NCBI RefSeq assembly: GCF_023634765.1
Contig: NZ_JAMLFX010000001.1
Coordinates: 1,125,447 to 1,169,303, forward strand
Source of the DNA: Pseudomonas sp. AKS31
GTDB lineage: Bacteria; Pseudomonadota; Gammaproteobacteria; Pseudomonadales; Pseudomonadaceae
Length of the DNA: 43,857 bases
Direction: 5' to 3'
Both the position numbers and the translations under genes were made by a program. Position 1 is the stretch's first letter. Each line of letters begins with the position of its first letter. Below, one piece after another: positions 9,386 to 16,510 of the stretch. The notes under the pieces were generated by a model. It was not told the DNA's origin. It worked only from the letters and a program-made list of their open reading frames with translations, and did not search any database.

Positions 9386-9400
9386 GCCAGATTTGTGCCA
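9386..9400 (-). promoter_or_regulatory. Sigma-54-like (-24/-12) promoter for the NCS1 transporter
   Basis: The minus strand reads TGGCACAAATCTGGC, with the GG and GC pairs separated by exactly 10 bases and a complete TGGCAC -24 element. The -12 element is TGGC instead of TTGC. The predicted start is near 9374, giving a leader of about 185 bases to ATG 9190. Nitrogen control of a hydantoin/purine-type transporter is biologically sensible. Confidence 0.55.
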
Positions 9401-9655
9401 ATCGCGAATCTATAGGCGGTGTTACTCATTTCGAAAAGTTATCGATGAACACTAACTCTTTGAAAATTGGTGGTTAAAAATTGACCGTTCGAACAGCAAT
9501 TTATTTTTGGCGGAGGAATTTGGCGGCAGGCGAGGACGAGGTTTTTTCTGGCGGGATGTAACTTTTCAGGGCGTGCAAACAAAAAAGTGCACACATAAAT
9601 GGCACCGATAGTGACATTCGTGCGTACACATTTTTAAGGTCGTGCAGGTGCAAAA

Positions 9656-9745
9656 TGTGGGAGCGAGCCTGCTCGCGAATGCGTTGGATCAGTCAATGAA
9701 GATGTCGACTGAGAATACGCATTCGCGAGCAGGCTCGCTCCCACA
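9656..9745. repeat. REP doublet, family A, perfect 29-bp arms
   Basis: Arms 9656-9684 and 9717-9745 are exact reverse complements over 29 bases (core GGGAGCGAGCCTGCTCGCGA), separated by 32 bases. The element ends about 24 bases from the cysH stop codon. Confidence 0.95.
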
Positions 9746-9768
9746 GGGGATGTCGCTGGAATTGGAGA

Positions 9769-10503
9769 TCAGGCCTTGCTAATGATATTCCCCGCATGCA
9801 ACCCGCATTCTTTCTGCGTCGCTTCTTCCCACCACCAGCGGCCTTCACGCTCGTGCTGGTTCGGTAGCACCGGACGGGTGCATGGTTCGCAGCCGATGCT
9901 GATAAAACCGCGCTCGTGCAGGCTGTTGTACGGCAGTTCGAGCATACGGATGTAGCCCCAGATCTCCTCGCTGGTCATCTGCGCCAACGGGTTGAACTTG
10001 TACAATGTGCGCTCAGGGGTAGAAAACGCCGTATCGATTTCCATCACTGCCACAGCACTGCGGGTGCCCGGGCTCTGGTCACGGCGCTGGCCCGTGGCCC
10101 AGGCTTTGACGTCAGACAGCTTGCGGCGCAGCGGCTCGATCTTGCGGATGCCGCAGCACTCGCCGTGGCCGTCCTTGTAGAAACTGAACAGGCCTTTTTC
10201 CTTCACGAACGGTTCGAGTTTCGTGTAGTCCGGCGACACCAGTTCGATGTCGATCTTGTAGTGCTCGCGCACCTGATCGATGAAGCGGTAGGTCTCCGGG
10301 TGCAGACGGCCGGTGTCGAGGCTGAACACCTTGACGTTCTTGTTGAGCTTCCAGGCCATGTCCACCAGCACCACATCCTCGGCACCGCTGAAAGATATCC
10401 ACAAGTCATCGCCGAACTCGGCAAATGCGAGTTTGAGGATGTCCTGGGCGGATTTATTGGCATAGGTCGTGGCGAGTTCCACGACGTCGAACGTTGCACT
10501 CAT
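9769..10503 (-). CDS. cysH: Adenylylsulfate/phosphoadenylylsulfate reductase CysH
   Basis: 244 residues. It reduces activated sulfate to sulfite with thioredoxin in cysteine biosynthesis. The PP-loop nucleotide site is [10 protein letters not shown] (37-46). Two cysteine pairs, ECCGIRK (C116, C117) and IGCEPCTR (C205, C208), are those that bind the [4Fe-4S] cluster of the APS-reducing type, and the catalytic cysteine is C233 in the C-terminal KECGLH. These four cluster cysteines mark it as the APS-preferring form found in pseudomonads rather than the enteric PAPS enzyme. It is divergent from thrH, with about 164 bp between the two starts. Start ATG 10503; homologues open with a similar sequence. 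Confidence 0.96.
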   Translation of the reverse strand: MSATFDVVELATTYANKSAQDILKLAFAEFGDDLWISFSGAEDVVLVDMAWKLNKNVKVFSLDTGRLHPETYRFIDQVREHYKIDIELVSPDYTKLEPFVKEKGLFSFYKDGHGECCGIRKIEPLRRKLSDVKAWATGQRRDQSPGTRSAVAVMEIDTAFSTPERTLYKFNPLAQMTSEEIWGYIRMLELPYNSLHERGFISIGCEPCTRPVLPNQHEREGRWWWEEATQKECGLHAGNIISKA

Positions 10504-10667
10504 CAGGGCGGCTTCCTACAGGTCGGTGGCGCTGGGCGCTCTATATGGGGCTGATGGTAACAAAAAGCTGCGCGAGTCGGGGCGTGCTGTGCGTTGCGTG
10601 TCGGGATTCGAGTCGCTAGAGTTCGGCATCGCTCGACTCAAATAATCAATACAAACGGGAGTGTCTT

Positions 10668-11285
10668 GTGGAAATTGCTTGCCTGGATCTTGAAGGGGTG
10701 TTGGTGCCGGAAATCTGGATCGCCTTCGCCGAAAAAACCGGAATCGAATCCCTCAAGGCCACCACCCGGGACATTCCCGATTACGACGTGCTGATGAAGC
10801 AGCGTCTGCGCATTCTTGATGAGCATGGCTTGAAGCTGGCGGACATTCAGGAAGTGATCGCCACGTTGAAGCCGCTGGACGGCGCGGTGGAGTTCGTAAA
10901 CTGGCTGCGCGAGCGCTTTCAGGTGGTGATTCTGTCGGACACGTTTTATGAGTTCTCGCAGCCGCTGATGCGTCAACTGGGCTTCCCAACCTTGCTTTGC
11001 CATCGCCTGATTACCGATGAAAGCGGGCGGGTGACCAGCTATCAGTTGCGTCAGAAAGATCCCAAGCGCCAATCGGTGCTGGCGTTCAAGAGCCTGTATT
11101 ACCGGGTGATTGCGGCGGGGGATTCGTATAACGACACGACGATGCTGGGCGAGGCGGATGCGGGGATTTTGTTCCATGCGCCGGAGAATGTGATTCGCGA
11201 GTTCCCGCAGTTTCCAGCGGTGCATACGTTTGCCGAGTTGAAGCAGGAGTTCCTCAAAGCTTCTAACAGAGAATTGAGTTTGTAA
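10668..11285 (+). CDS. thrH: Bifunctional phosphoserine phosphatase/homoserine phosphotransferase ThrH
   Basis: 205 residues, HAD superfamily. Motif I is CLDLEGVLVP, with D7 as nucleophile and E9 in place of the usual second aspartate, a known ThrH feature. Motif II is VILSDTFYEF and motif IV is AGDSYNDTTML. In P. aeruginosa ThrH hydrolyses phosphoserine and can move phosphate to homoserine, linking serine and threonine synthesis. Translation starts at GTG 10668 with CGGGAG about nine bases upstream; no ATG in a suitable place is available. Divergent from cysH and convergent with pabB, from which it is separated by a family-B REP doublet that may act as its transcript end. Confidence 0.95.
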   Translation: MEIACLDLEGVLVPEIWIAFAEKTGIESLKATTRDIPDYDVLMKQRLRILDEHGLKLADIQEVIATLKPLDGAVEFVNWLRERFQVVILSDTFYEFSQPLMRQLGFPTLLCHRLITDESGRVTSYQLRQKDPKRQSVLAFKSLYYRVIAAGDSYNDTTMLGEADAGILFHAPENVIREFPQFPAVHTFAELKQEFLKASNRELSL

Positions 11286-11295
11286 TGAATACCCC

Positions 11296-11380
11296 TGTAG
11301 GAGCTGCCGAAGGCTGCGATCTTTTGATCTGGTTTTTCAGGATCAAGATCAAAAGATCGCAGCCTTCGGCAGCTCCTACA
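11296..11380. repeat. REP doublet, family B, perfect 35-bp arms
   Basis: Arms 11296-11330 and 11346-11380 are exact reverse complements over 35 bases (core GGAGCTGCCGAAGGCTGCGA) around a 15-base loop. It lies between the convergent thrH and pabB genes. Confidence 0.96.
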
Positions 11381-11393
11381 CGGGTTGTGTCAT

Positions 11394-12737
11394 TCAGAGG
11401 TTCTGCAGGGTGTCGAGGAGGATTCTGACTTTGGTAATCGACTCCTGATACTCAGCCTGCCAGTCCGAATCGGCCACAATTCCGCCACCGCCCCAGCAGC
11501 ACACCTGCCCGTCCTTGACCAACAGACTGCGAATCGCGATGGAGCTGTCCATCTCGCCGCGCACGTCCAGGTACAGCAGCGACCCGCAATACAACCCGCG
11601 CCGGGTCGGCTCCAGCTCATCGATGATCTGCATTGCGCGAATCTTCGGCGCGCCGGTGATCGAGCCGCCGGGGAAACTGCCGGCAATCAAATCCAGTGCG
11701 TCACGATCATTCGCCAGCTCACCGGTGACGCTGCTGACCAAGTGATGCACGTTCGGATAGCTTTCCAGACTGAACAGCTCCGGCACCCGCACCGAACCGA
11801 TCCGGCAGGTACGGCCGAGGTCGTTGCGCAGCAGGTCGACGATCATCAGGTTTTCCGCGCGATCCTTGGGACTGGCCAGCAGTTCGGCGGCGTTCGCGGC
11901 ATCTTCGGTCGGCGTCAGGCCGCGGGGGCGGGTGCCCTTGATCGGCCGGGTTTCCACCTGACGTTCGCTGACTTTGACGAAGCGCTCTGGCGACAGGCTC
12001 AACACCGCGCCGCCGTCGGGCAGGCTCTGGAAACCGGAGAACGGCGTCGGGCAGGCTTCACGTAATTTGCAGTACGCCAGCCACGGATCGCCCTGACATG
12101 AAGCGCGGAAGCGCTGGGCAAAGTTGACCTGATAGCAGTCGCCGGCCTGGATGTAATGCTGGATGCGTTCAAAGGCTTGACGGTAATCGTCGGCCGAAAG
12201 ATCGGCGGTCATCGGCGCGTTCAGTTTGAACGGCGCCATCGATTCAATAGCCGGCTGGCTGAACAGCGCGATGAGCCGCTGTTTTTCGCTGTCGATCACG
12301 GACGGATGAAACACCAGTTGGCTGGTGGCGGTCTGGTGATCGCTGATCAGCGCCCAGTCGTACAGGCCAAAACGGGCATCCGGCAATTGCAGATCATCCA
12401 GCGCCTGGCTCGGCAGGTTTTCCAGATGCCGACCGAAGTCGTAGCTCAGGTAGCCGATCAAACCGCCGGCGAAGGGCAGGTCGAAACCCGTTGGCAAATC
12501 AGCCTCGCCCAGGCGGGTCAGATTATCCCGCAGGCGTTGTAGGAATACGCCGCCGCTTTCGTCGGGCAACACCGCCAGTTGTTCCAGCGGCCAGGCGCTG
12601 AGCAGGTCATAGCGGCCACGGTCGGCACTTGGTCGGCCGCTGTCGAGCAGCACGGCGCCGGGGGCGTTGCGGATGGCCGCGAAGTAGTCGGCGGGATTGG
12701 TGCGGTAGGGCAGCGGGTGTACGGAACAGGTCAACAT
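11394..12737 (-). CDS. pabB: Aminodeoxychorismate synthase component I (PabB)
   Basis: 447 residues from ATG 12737 (MLTCSVHPLPY). A further upstream ATG at 12839 would encode residues from the neighbouring repeat and is rejected. PabB joins ammonia from PabA to chorismate, making 4-amino-4-deoxychorismate for folate. The C-terminal chorismate-binding domain shows the anthranilate synthase-family motifs ETRPIKGTRPRG, KDRAENLMIVDLLRNDLGR, SFPGGSITGAPKIRAMQII and CCWGGGGIVADS. The Pro-Ile-Lys-Gly segment carries the lysine characteristic of PabB, where TrpE has an alanine. The N-terminal part is the TrpE-like N domain. No pabA is adjacent, as is usual in pseudomonads. A composite repeat (12814-13081) fills the upstream gap. 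Confidence 0.95.
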   Translation of the reverse strand: MLTCSVHPLPYRTNPADYFAAIRNAPGAVLLDSGRPSADRGRYDLLSAWPLEQLAVLPDESGGVFLQRLRDNLTRLGEADLPTGFDLPFAGGLIGYLSYDFGRHLENLPSQALDDLQLPDARFGLYDWALISDHQTATSQLVFHPSVIDSEKQRLIALFSQPAIESMAPFKLNAPMTADLSADDYRQAFERIQHYIQAGDCYQVNFAQRFRASCQGDPWLAYCKLREACPTPFSGFQSLPDGGAVLSLSPERFVKVSERQVETRPIKGTRPRGLTPTEDAANAAELLASPKDRAENLMIVDLLRNDLGRTCRIGSVRVPELFSLESYPNVHHLVSSVTGELANDRDALDLIAGSFPGGSITGAPKIRAMQIIDELEPTRRGLYCGSLLYLDVRGEMDSSIAIRSLLVKDGQVCCWGGGGIVADSDWQAEYQESITKVRILLDTLQNL

Positions 12738-12813
12738 GGTCGGGGCAGATCGGCCATTGAGGCGGGGAGGGGATTGTAGTCCTCTCCGATGCCAGATCAA
12801 AGTCAAAAGCCTC

Positions 12814-13081
12814 CCCCTCACCCCAACCCTCTCCCCCAAGGGGGCGAGGGGGAAAGGGAGCCGATCTTCATGCTTTTCAAAGCCGAGTTTGACTCGAAAT
12901 TTCGGAAAGGGAGCCGATCTTCATGCTTTTCAAAGCCGAGTTTGACTCGAAATTTCGGGAAGGGCGCCGACCTTCATGTTTTTCAAAGCCTGAGTTCGAC
13001 TCAAGACTTTCAAGTCGGCGTAGCTCCAATATCCACCTCGGTCAGTCCCCTCTCCCTCTGGGAGAGGGCTAGGGTGAGGGG
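12814..13081. repeat. Composite repeat element, family D (copy 1)
   Basis: 268 bp bounded by inverted termini. The left end begins CCCCTCACCCCAACCCTCTC; the right end read in reverse begins CCCCTCACCCTAGCCCTCTC. Each terminus is itself a small hairpin (e.g. CCCTCTGGGAGAGGG). The interior is a tandem array (12853-13010) plus about 36 bp. A second element with the same termini but a different interior is at 23458-23738. No coding potential. Confidence 0.85.
12853..13010. repeat. Tandem repeat, period 53 bp, three units
   Basis: Units start at 12853, 12906 and 12959. Units 1 and 2 are practically identical, each containing GAGCCGATCTTCATGC and GCCGAGTTTGACTCGAAATT. Unit 3 is degenerate. The period is not a multiple of three. 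It lies inside the family-D element. Confidence 0.92.
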
Positions 13082-13092
13082 CTTTTCAGCTT

Positions 13093-14079
13093 TTAGCCTT
13101 CGACCGCAGGAATATGCCCAAACATTTCCTGAGTAAACGCCACGCGCTCCTCAACCGTCTCCGTCACACCACGCGTCTTCAGCTCTTCCAGGCGCGCTTC
13201 CACCGCGTGCGTACGCAACGTCAGCCCACAGTCGTTGGCGATCTGGATATTCAAACCCGGCCGCGCATTCAATTCCAGAATCAGCGGGCCTTTCTCCTGA
13301 TCCAGCACCATGTCCACACCGATATACCCCAACCCGCACAGCTCATAGCAGCCGGCCGCGAGTTTCATGAAACCGTCCCAGTAGGGCAGTTGCACGCCGT
13401 CCACCGCGTTGGTGGTGTCGGGGTGTTTGGTAATGATGTTGTTCAGCCAGGTGCCGCGCAGCGTCAGACCCGTGGCCAAGTCGACACCGACACCGATGGC
13501 GCCCTGGTGCAGGTTGGCCTTGCCGCCGGACTGCCGGGTCGGCAGGCGCAACATGGCCATCACCGGGTAGCCCATCAACACGATGATGCGGATGTCCGGC
13601 ACACCTTCGTAGCTGATGCTTTTGAAGATTTGATCCGGAGTCACGCGGTATTCGATCAACGCGCGGTCGCGGTGCCCGCCCAGTGAATACAAACCGGTGA
13701 GGATGCTTGAGATGTGATGTTCCAGCTCTTCATGAGCAAGGATCTTGCCCGACACCGTGCGATAGCGGCCCTCGAAGCGGTCGGCAATCACGATGATGCC
13801 GTCGCCGCCAGCGCCCTGGGCCGGTTTGATCACGAAGTCGTTGCGGCCGCCGATGATCTCGTCGAGCTTGTCGATTTCCTTCTCTGTGGAAATAACGCCA
13901 TACAGTTCCGGCACGTGAATGCCGGCCTCGATGGCGCGCTCCTTGGTGATGATCTTGTCATCGACGATCGGGTACAGGCTGCGCTTGTTGTACTTGAGCA
14001 CGTAGTCGGCGTTACGCCGATTGATGCCCATGATGCCCCGCGCTTCCAGGGCCTTCCAGGTCTTCCAGAAACCGAACAT
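13093..14079 (-). CDS. RimK-like alpha-L-glutamate ligase-related ATP-grasp protein
   Basis: 328 residues. The ATP-grasp fold is clear: nucleotide-binding loop FVIKPAQGAGGDGIIVI (82-98), PDIRIIVLM (161-169), GVDMVLD (254-260) and the metal-binding ILELNARPGLNIQIAN (267-282). The sequence matches the family annotated as alpha-L-glutamate ligase-like (RimK-related), which should form amide bonds between an amino acid and a carboxylate. No signal peptide, so it acts in the cytoplasm. Its ATG overlaps the stop of the upstream transglutaminase-like gene by one base (TGATG), so the two are translationally coupled. It is the last gene of the three-gene operon 16156-13093. The acceptor substrate is not known; modification of a peptide, protein tail or cofactor is inferred from RimK. 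Confidence 0.9.
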   Translation of the reverse strand: MFGFWKTWKALEARGIMGINRRNADYVLKYNKRSLYPIVDDKIITKERAIEAGIHVPELYGVISTEKEIDKLDEIIGGRNDFVIKPAQGAGGDGIIVIADRFEGRYRTVSGKILAHEELEHHISSILTGLYSLGGHRDRALIEYRVTPDQIFKSISYEGVPDIRIIVLMGYPVMAMLRLPTRQSGGKANLHQGAIGVGVDLATGLTLRGTWLNNIITKHPDTTNAVDGVQLPYWDGFMKLAAGCYELCGLGYIGVDMVLDQEKGPLILELNARPGLNIQIANDCGLTLRTHAVEARLEELKTRGVTETVEERVAFTQEMFGHIPAVEG

Positions 14080-15614
14080 CAGGCGTCAGCCTTCTTCAGG
14101 AAAGCCTTGAAACGCACCAGCTCGGTCAGGCGGTAGCCGCGATAACGCCCCATCGCCAGCATGAAACCGACCAGAATCAGCAGGATCGCCGGGAAGGTGA
14201 ACACGAAGTAGACCAGCTCAGGCACGGTCATGATCAGGTGCGCCAGGGACGCCGCGAACAGCGTGCCGATCGCGACTTTCATCGCATGGCTGGCGCCGCG
14301 CTCTTCCCAGGTGATCGACAGGCGTTCGATGGTCATGGTCAGAATCACCATCGGGAACAGCGCCACCGAAAGCCCGCGCTCCAGGCCAAGCTTGTGGCTG
14401 AACAGGCTGATCGCCGCGATCAACACCACAACAAAGGTCAGCACCACCGAGAGGCGCGGCAGCATTTGCAGCTTCAGGTGTTCCAGATACGACCGTAACG
14501 ACAGGCCCAGCGCGGTGATCACGGTAAACAGCAGAATGCCGAAGCCCAGTTGGGTTTCGCGGAAGGCGAGGGCGATCAGTACCGGGGTGAACGTGCCGAG
14601 GGTCTGCAGGCCGATCAGGTTGCGCAGAATCAGGATCACCAGCACGCCGATCGGGATCATCACCATGATCATGAAGGTCTGCTGAGTCTGCAGCGGCAAG
14701 CCGTACAGCGAGTATTCGAGGAAGTTGGCGTCGGTGTTTTCGTCCGTCAGCTTGGCCAGACGAATCGCGTTCATCTCGCTGTTGTTGAGGCTGAAGGTCA
14801 CGTTGGCTTTCTTGCCGCCGTCGACGGTGATCAGGTTTTCATCGCCGGTCCACCACAACAGGCGGTCGGTCGGCAGGCCTTGTTCGCCGGTTTCCGGGTT
14901 GAAGTACAGCCAGTCGTTGCCGTTGAAGCTGCGCAGCCACAGTTCAGGCGTTTGCGGCTGGTCGGCGACGAGGCGGATGGTATGGACTTTTTCCACCGGC
15001 ACGTGGGCGATGGACAGCAGCAGTTCGACGATTTTGGCTTTGTGCGGCGTCGACGGATCGCCGGCCAGCAGCAGTTTCACGTTGTCATCGTTGACGTTGT
15101 TGACGCGTTTGATCGCCTCGCCAATAAAGGTTTCGACGTCGGCAGAGTGCTGGCGGATCGGCGCGAGCAGGGCTTCGGCGGCGATTTTCTCAGGGCCTTC
15201 AATGGCGATGCTGTCGCGGAAGGTCGGGCCTTTGATCTTGGATTTTTCCGCGGTGTAACGCTTGGTCAGCACCAGACGGTAATAAAGGGTCTGGTTGCCC
15301 TTGGCCCGGCGCGCCGACCAGGTGACCTTGCGGTTGCCGTCGACGCGGTTGACGGCGACGCCGTAGTTATTGGAGATAAAACTCTCGTTAAGGCTGACGT
15401 AATCGCGGCTCAACGGTGGCACGAACATCTGGATCTTTACCGGATCCTTGGTGCTGGCGACGAACTCGACTTTGGCGTCGATGTTCCACAAGTCGTCGGT
15501 GGCGTCTTCGGTCACCGGGATGCCGAGCACGAAAATCTGATAGGCCGTAACCGAAACGCCCAGGAGCACCAGAATGGTAATCAGGATTTTCAGGTGGAAG
15601 GTTAGAGAACGCAT
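14079..15614 (-). CDS. Inactive transglutaminase domain fused to seven-helix membrane domain
   Basis: 511 residues. One N-terminal membrane helix (about 8-30) is followed by a roughly 280-residue soluble, probably periplasmic, region and then seven hydrophobic segments between about 314 and 488. In the soluble region the transglutaminase-like core is recognisable (KAKIVELLLSIAHVPVEKVH, 192-211), but the stretch where the catalytic cysteine would be reads GDPSTPHK (185-192) with no cysteine. This is the family described as inactive transglutaminase fused to 7 TM helices. It lies between the retropepsin-like gene (5-bp gap) and the ATP-grasp gene (1-base overlap). A role as a sensor or binding platform that presents a substrate to the ligase is inferred from gene linkage only. 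Confidence 0.88.
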   Translation of the reverse strand: MRSLTFHLKILITILVLLGVSVTAYQIFVLGIPVTEDATDDLWNIDAKVEFVASTKDPVKIQMFVPPLSRDYVSLNESFISNNYGVAVNRVDGNRKVTWSARRAKGNQTLYYRLVLTKRYTAEKSKIKGPTFRDSIAIEGPEKIAAEALLAPIRQHSADVETFIGEAIKRVNNVNDDNVKLLLAGDPSTPHKAKIVELLLSIAHVPVEKVHTIRLVADQPQTPELWLRSFNGNDWLYFNPETGEQGLPTDRLLWWTGDENLITVDGGKKANVTFSLNNSEMNAIRLAKLTDENTDANFLEYSLYGLPLQTQQTFMIMVMIPIGVLVILILRNLIGLQTLGTFTPVLIALAFRETQLGFGILLFTVITALGLSLRSYLEHLKLQMLPRLSVVLTFVVVLIAAISLFSHKLGLERGLSVALFPMVILTMTIERLSITWEERGASHAMKVAIGTLFAASLAHLIMTVPELVYFVFTFPAILLILVGFMLAMGRYRGYRLTELVRFKAFLKKADA

Positions 15615-15619
15615 GGAAA

Positions 15620-16156
15620 TTACTCGGCGGTATGAGCGGCGATGGTGCAGGCGGGTTTGCCGGCAGCGTATTTAAGACTGGGGTCGACCAGCGCGTCGAA
15701 GCGTTTCAGCGCTTCGGAGCCGATCAAAAGCGGGTATTGGAACGCACTTCGGTCGGTCAGGTTCACTTCGATGCTGCGCATTGCTGTGCCCATGCAGATA
15801 TCCAGCTCGATCACCGGACGGGCGGTGTACTTCTTGCCTTCTTCCGGGTCGTAGTCGCCGGCGCGGCGCTTGATCTTGCTGACCCGCGCCAGCGGCCGTT
15901 CGATCGGGTGCGAATGCGCGGCGTCGATGGCCAGGTAGAAACGTACCCAGGACTCACCGTTGCGTTTAAAGCGTTTGATGTCGCGGGCACTCAGTGAGGC
16001 GGTTTTCGCCCCGGTGTCGAGTTTGGCCGCCACTTCCAGATTGATGCCGTCAAGCGAAGCATATTCGTTGAGGCCGTACACGGTTTTTTCCCCCGCGGCG
16101 GCGAGGCCGGGCAGGCAAAACAGGGCGAAGAATGTGGGAAAAGGCTTGAGTCTCAT
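15620..16156 (-). CDS. Exported retropepsin-like aspartic protease/RimB-type protein
   Basis: 178 residues from ATG 16156. A longer reading from 16288 adds 44 residues that do not look like protein of this family. Residues 1-22 form a signal peptide ending AAA-GE, so the mature protein is periplasmic. The body matches the family annotated as ATP-dependent zinc protease/RimB, which is in fact a retropepsin-like fold. The aspartic motif KLDTGAKTASLSA (D47-T48-G49) and the flap-side motif YPLLIGSEALKRFD are both present. First gene of the operon with the transglutaminase-like and ATP-grasp ligase genes. The likely job is to hydrolyse the bond formed by the ligase or to trim its product (inference from pairing of such proteases with RimK-type ligases). 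Confidence 0.87.
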   Translation of the reverse strand: MRLKPFPTFFALFCLPGLAAAGEKTVYGLNEYASLDGINLEVAAKLDTGAKTASLSARDIKRFKRNGESWVRFYLAIDAAHSHPIERPLARVSKIKRRAGDYDPEEGKKYTARPVIELDICMGTAMRSIEVNLTDRSAFQYPLLIGSEALKRFDALVDPSLKYAAGKPACTIAAHTAE

Positions 16157-16332
16157 AAATCCTGGTGCGCAGCGTTCCGTTTTCGGTTCAGGTCCTTGGC
16201 AAAAGTTGCGCAAGGCCCTTCGTGTGCCTATCAGCTTTTTATGACAAGCCGTACAAATGGCCAGCAAATGCGGGCGGCATTCTAGCACGGTGGTTTTATG
16301 GCGCCAGCGCTGGGGCCGGTCTATAAAAGATC

Positions 16333-16410
16333 AAAAGATCGCCGCCTTCGGCAGCTCCTGCATTGGGTTTGCGTGCGCCCTGCAGGAGCTGCCGAAGGCG
16401 GCGATCTTTT
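16333..16410. repeat. REP doublet, family B, perfect 30-bp arms with matched substitutions
   Basis: Arms 16333-16362 and 16381-16410 are exact reverse complements over 30 bases. Compared with other family-B copies both arms carry the same two substitutions (GCCGCC for GCAGCC, CTGCA for CTACA). Confidence 0.95.
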
Positions 16411-16424
16411 AAGGTTATTAGACG

Positions 16425-16436
16425 ATTGTCGACAAT
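16425..16436. promoter_or_regulatory. Operator palindrome ATTGTCGACAAT (distal site)
   Basis: Perfect 12-bp palindrome upstream of the -35 element of the GntR-prp promoter. The core TGTCGACA recurs at 16500-16507. The form fits FCD-type GntR regulators; the neighbouring GntR protein is the probable ligand. Confidence 0.7.
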
Positions 16437-16449
16437 GTCTATTTATCCT

Positions 16450-16478
16450 TTGACTGATGCCGGCGAATTGGCTAGTTT
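16450..16478 (+). promoter_or_regulatory. Candidate sigma-70 promoter of the GntR-prp operon
   Basis: -35 TTGACT (16450-16455), 17-base spacer, -10 TAGTTT (16473-16478). The -35 is good and the -10 weak. Its predicted start near 16485 lies between the two TGTCGACA palindromes. Confidence 0.45.
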
Positions 16479-16499
16479 TTGCCACATTGGATTTAAAGG

Positions 16500-16509
16500 T
16501 GTCGACAAT
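16500..16509. promoter_or_regulatory. Operator palindrome TGTCGACA (proximal site)
   Basis: TGTCGACAAT lies between the probable ribosome binding site (AAGGTG, 16495-16500) and ATG 16511. The regulator's own operator thus overlaps its translation initiation region. Centre-to-centre distance to the distal copy is 73 bp. Confidence 0.65.
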
Positions 16510-16510
16510 C

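Larger units (their letters stand above)
9191..9768. other. 578-bp non-coding region upstream of the NCS1 transporter
   Basis: No convincing gene. It holds the leader and promoter of the transporter (palindrome 9357-9370, sigma-54-like site 9386-9400), an A/T-rich stretch at about 9400-9650 of lower GC than its surroundings, and a family-A REP doublet at 9656-9745 next to the cysH stop. The A/T-rich part may carry activator sites, but none could be assigned. Confidence 0.7.

Noticed and set aside
12736..13136. Open frames across the 53-bp tandem repeats with repeated peptide AEFDSKF
   Set aside because: The period is not a multiple of three, the frames differ between units and no start signal is present.
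13093..14079. Annotation of the ATP-grasp gene simply as RimK (ribosomal protein S6 modification)
   Set aside because: The sequence belongs to the RimK-related group linked to the transglutaminase-7TM and retropepsin genes, so a ribosomal substrate cannot be assumed.
16485..16500. TTGGCTAGTTTTTGCC-like sequence (16469-16484) as sigma-54 promoter for prp
   Set aside because: GG and GC are nine bases apart instead of ten, so sigma-54 spacing is broken; the sigma-70 reading is preferred.
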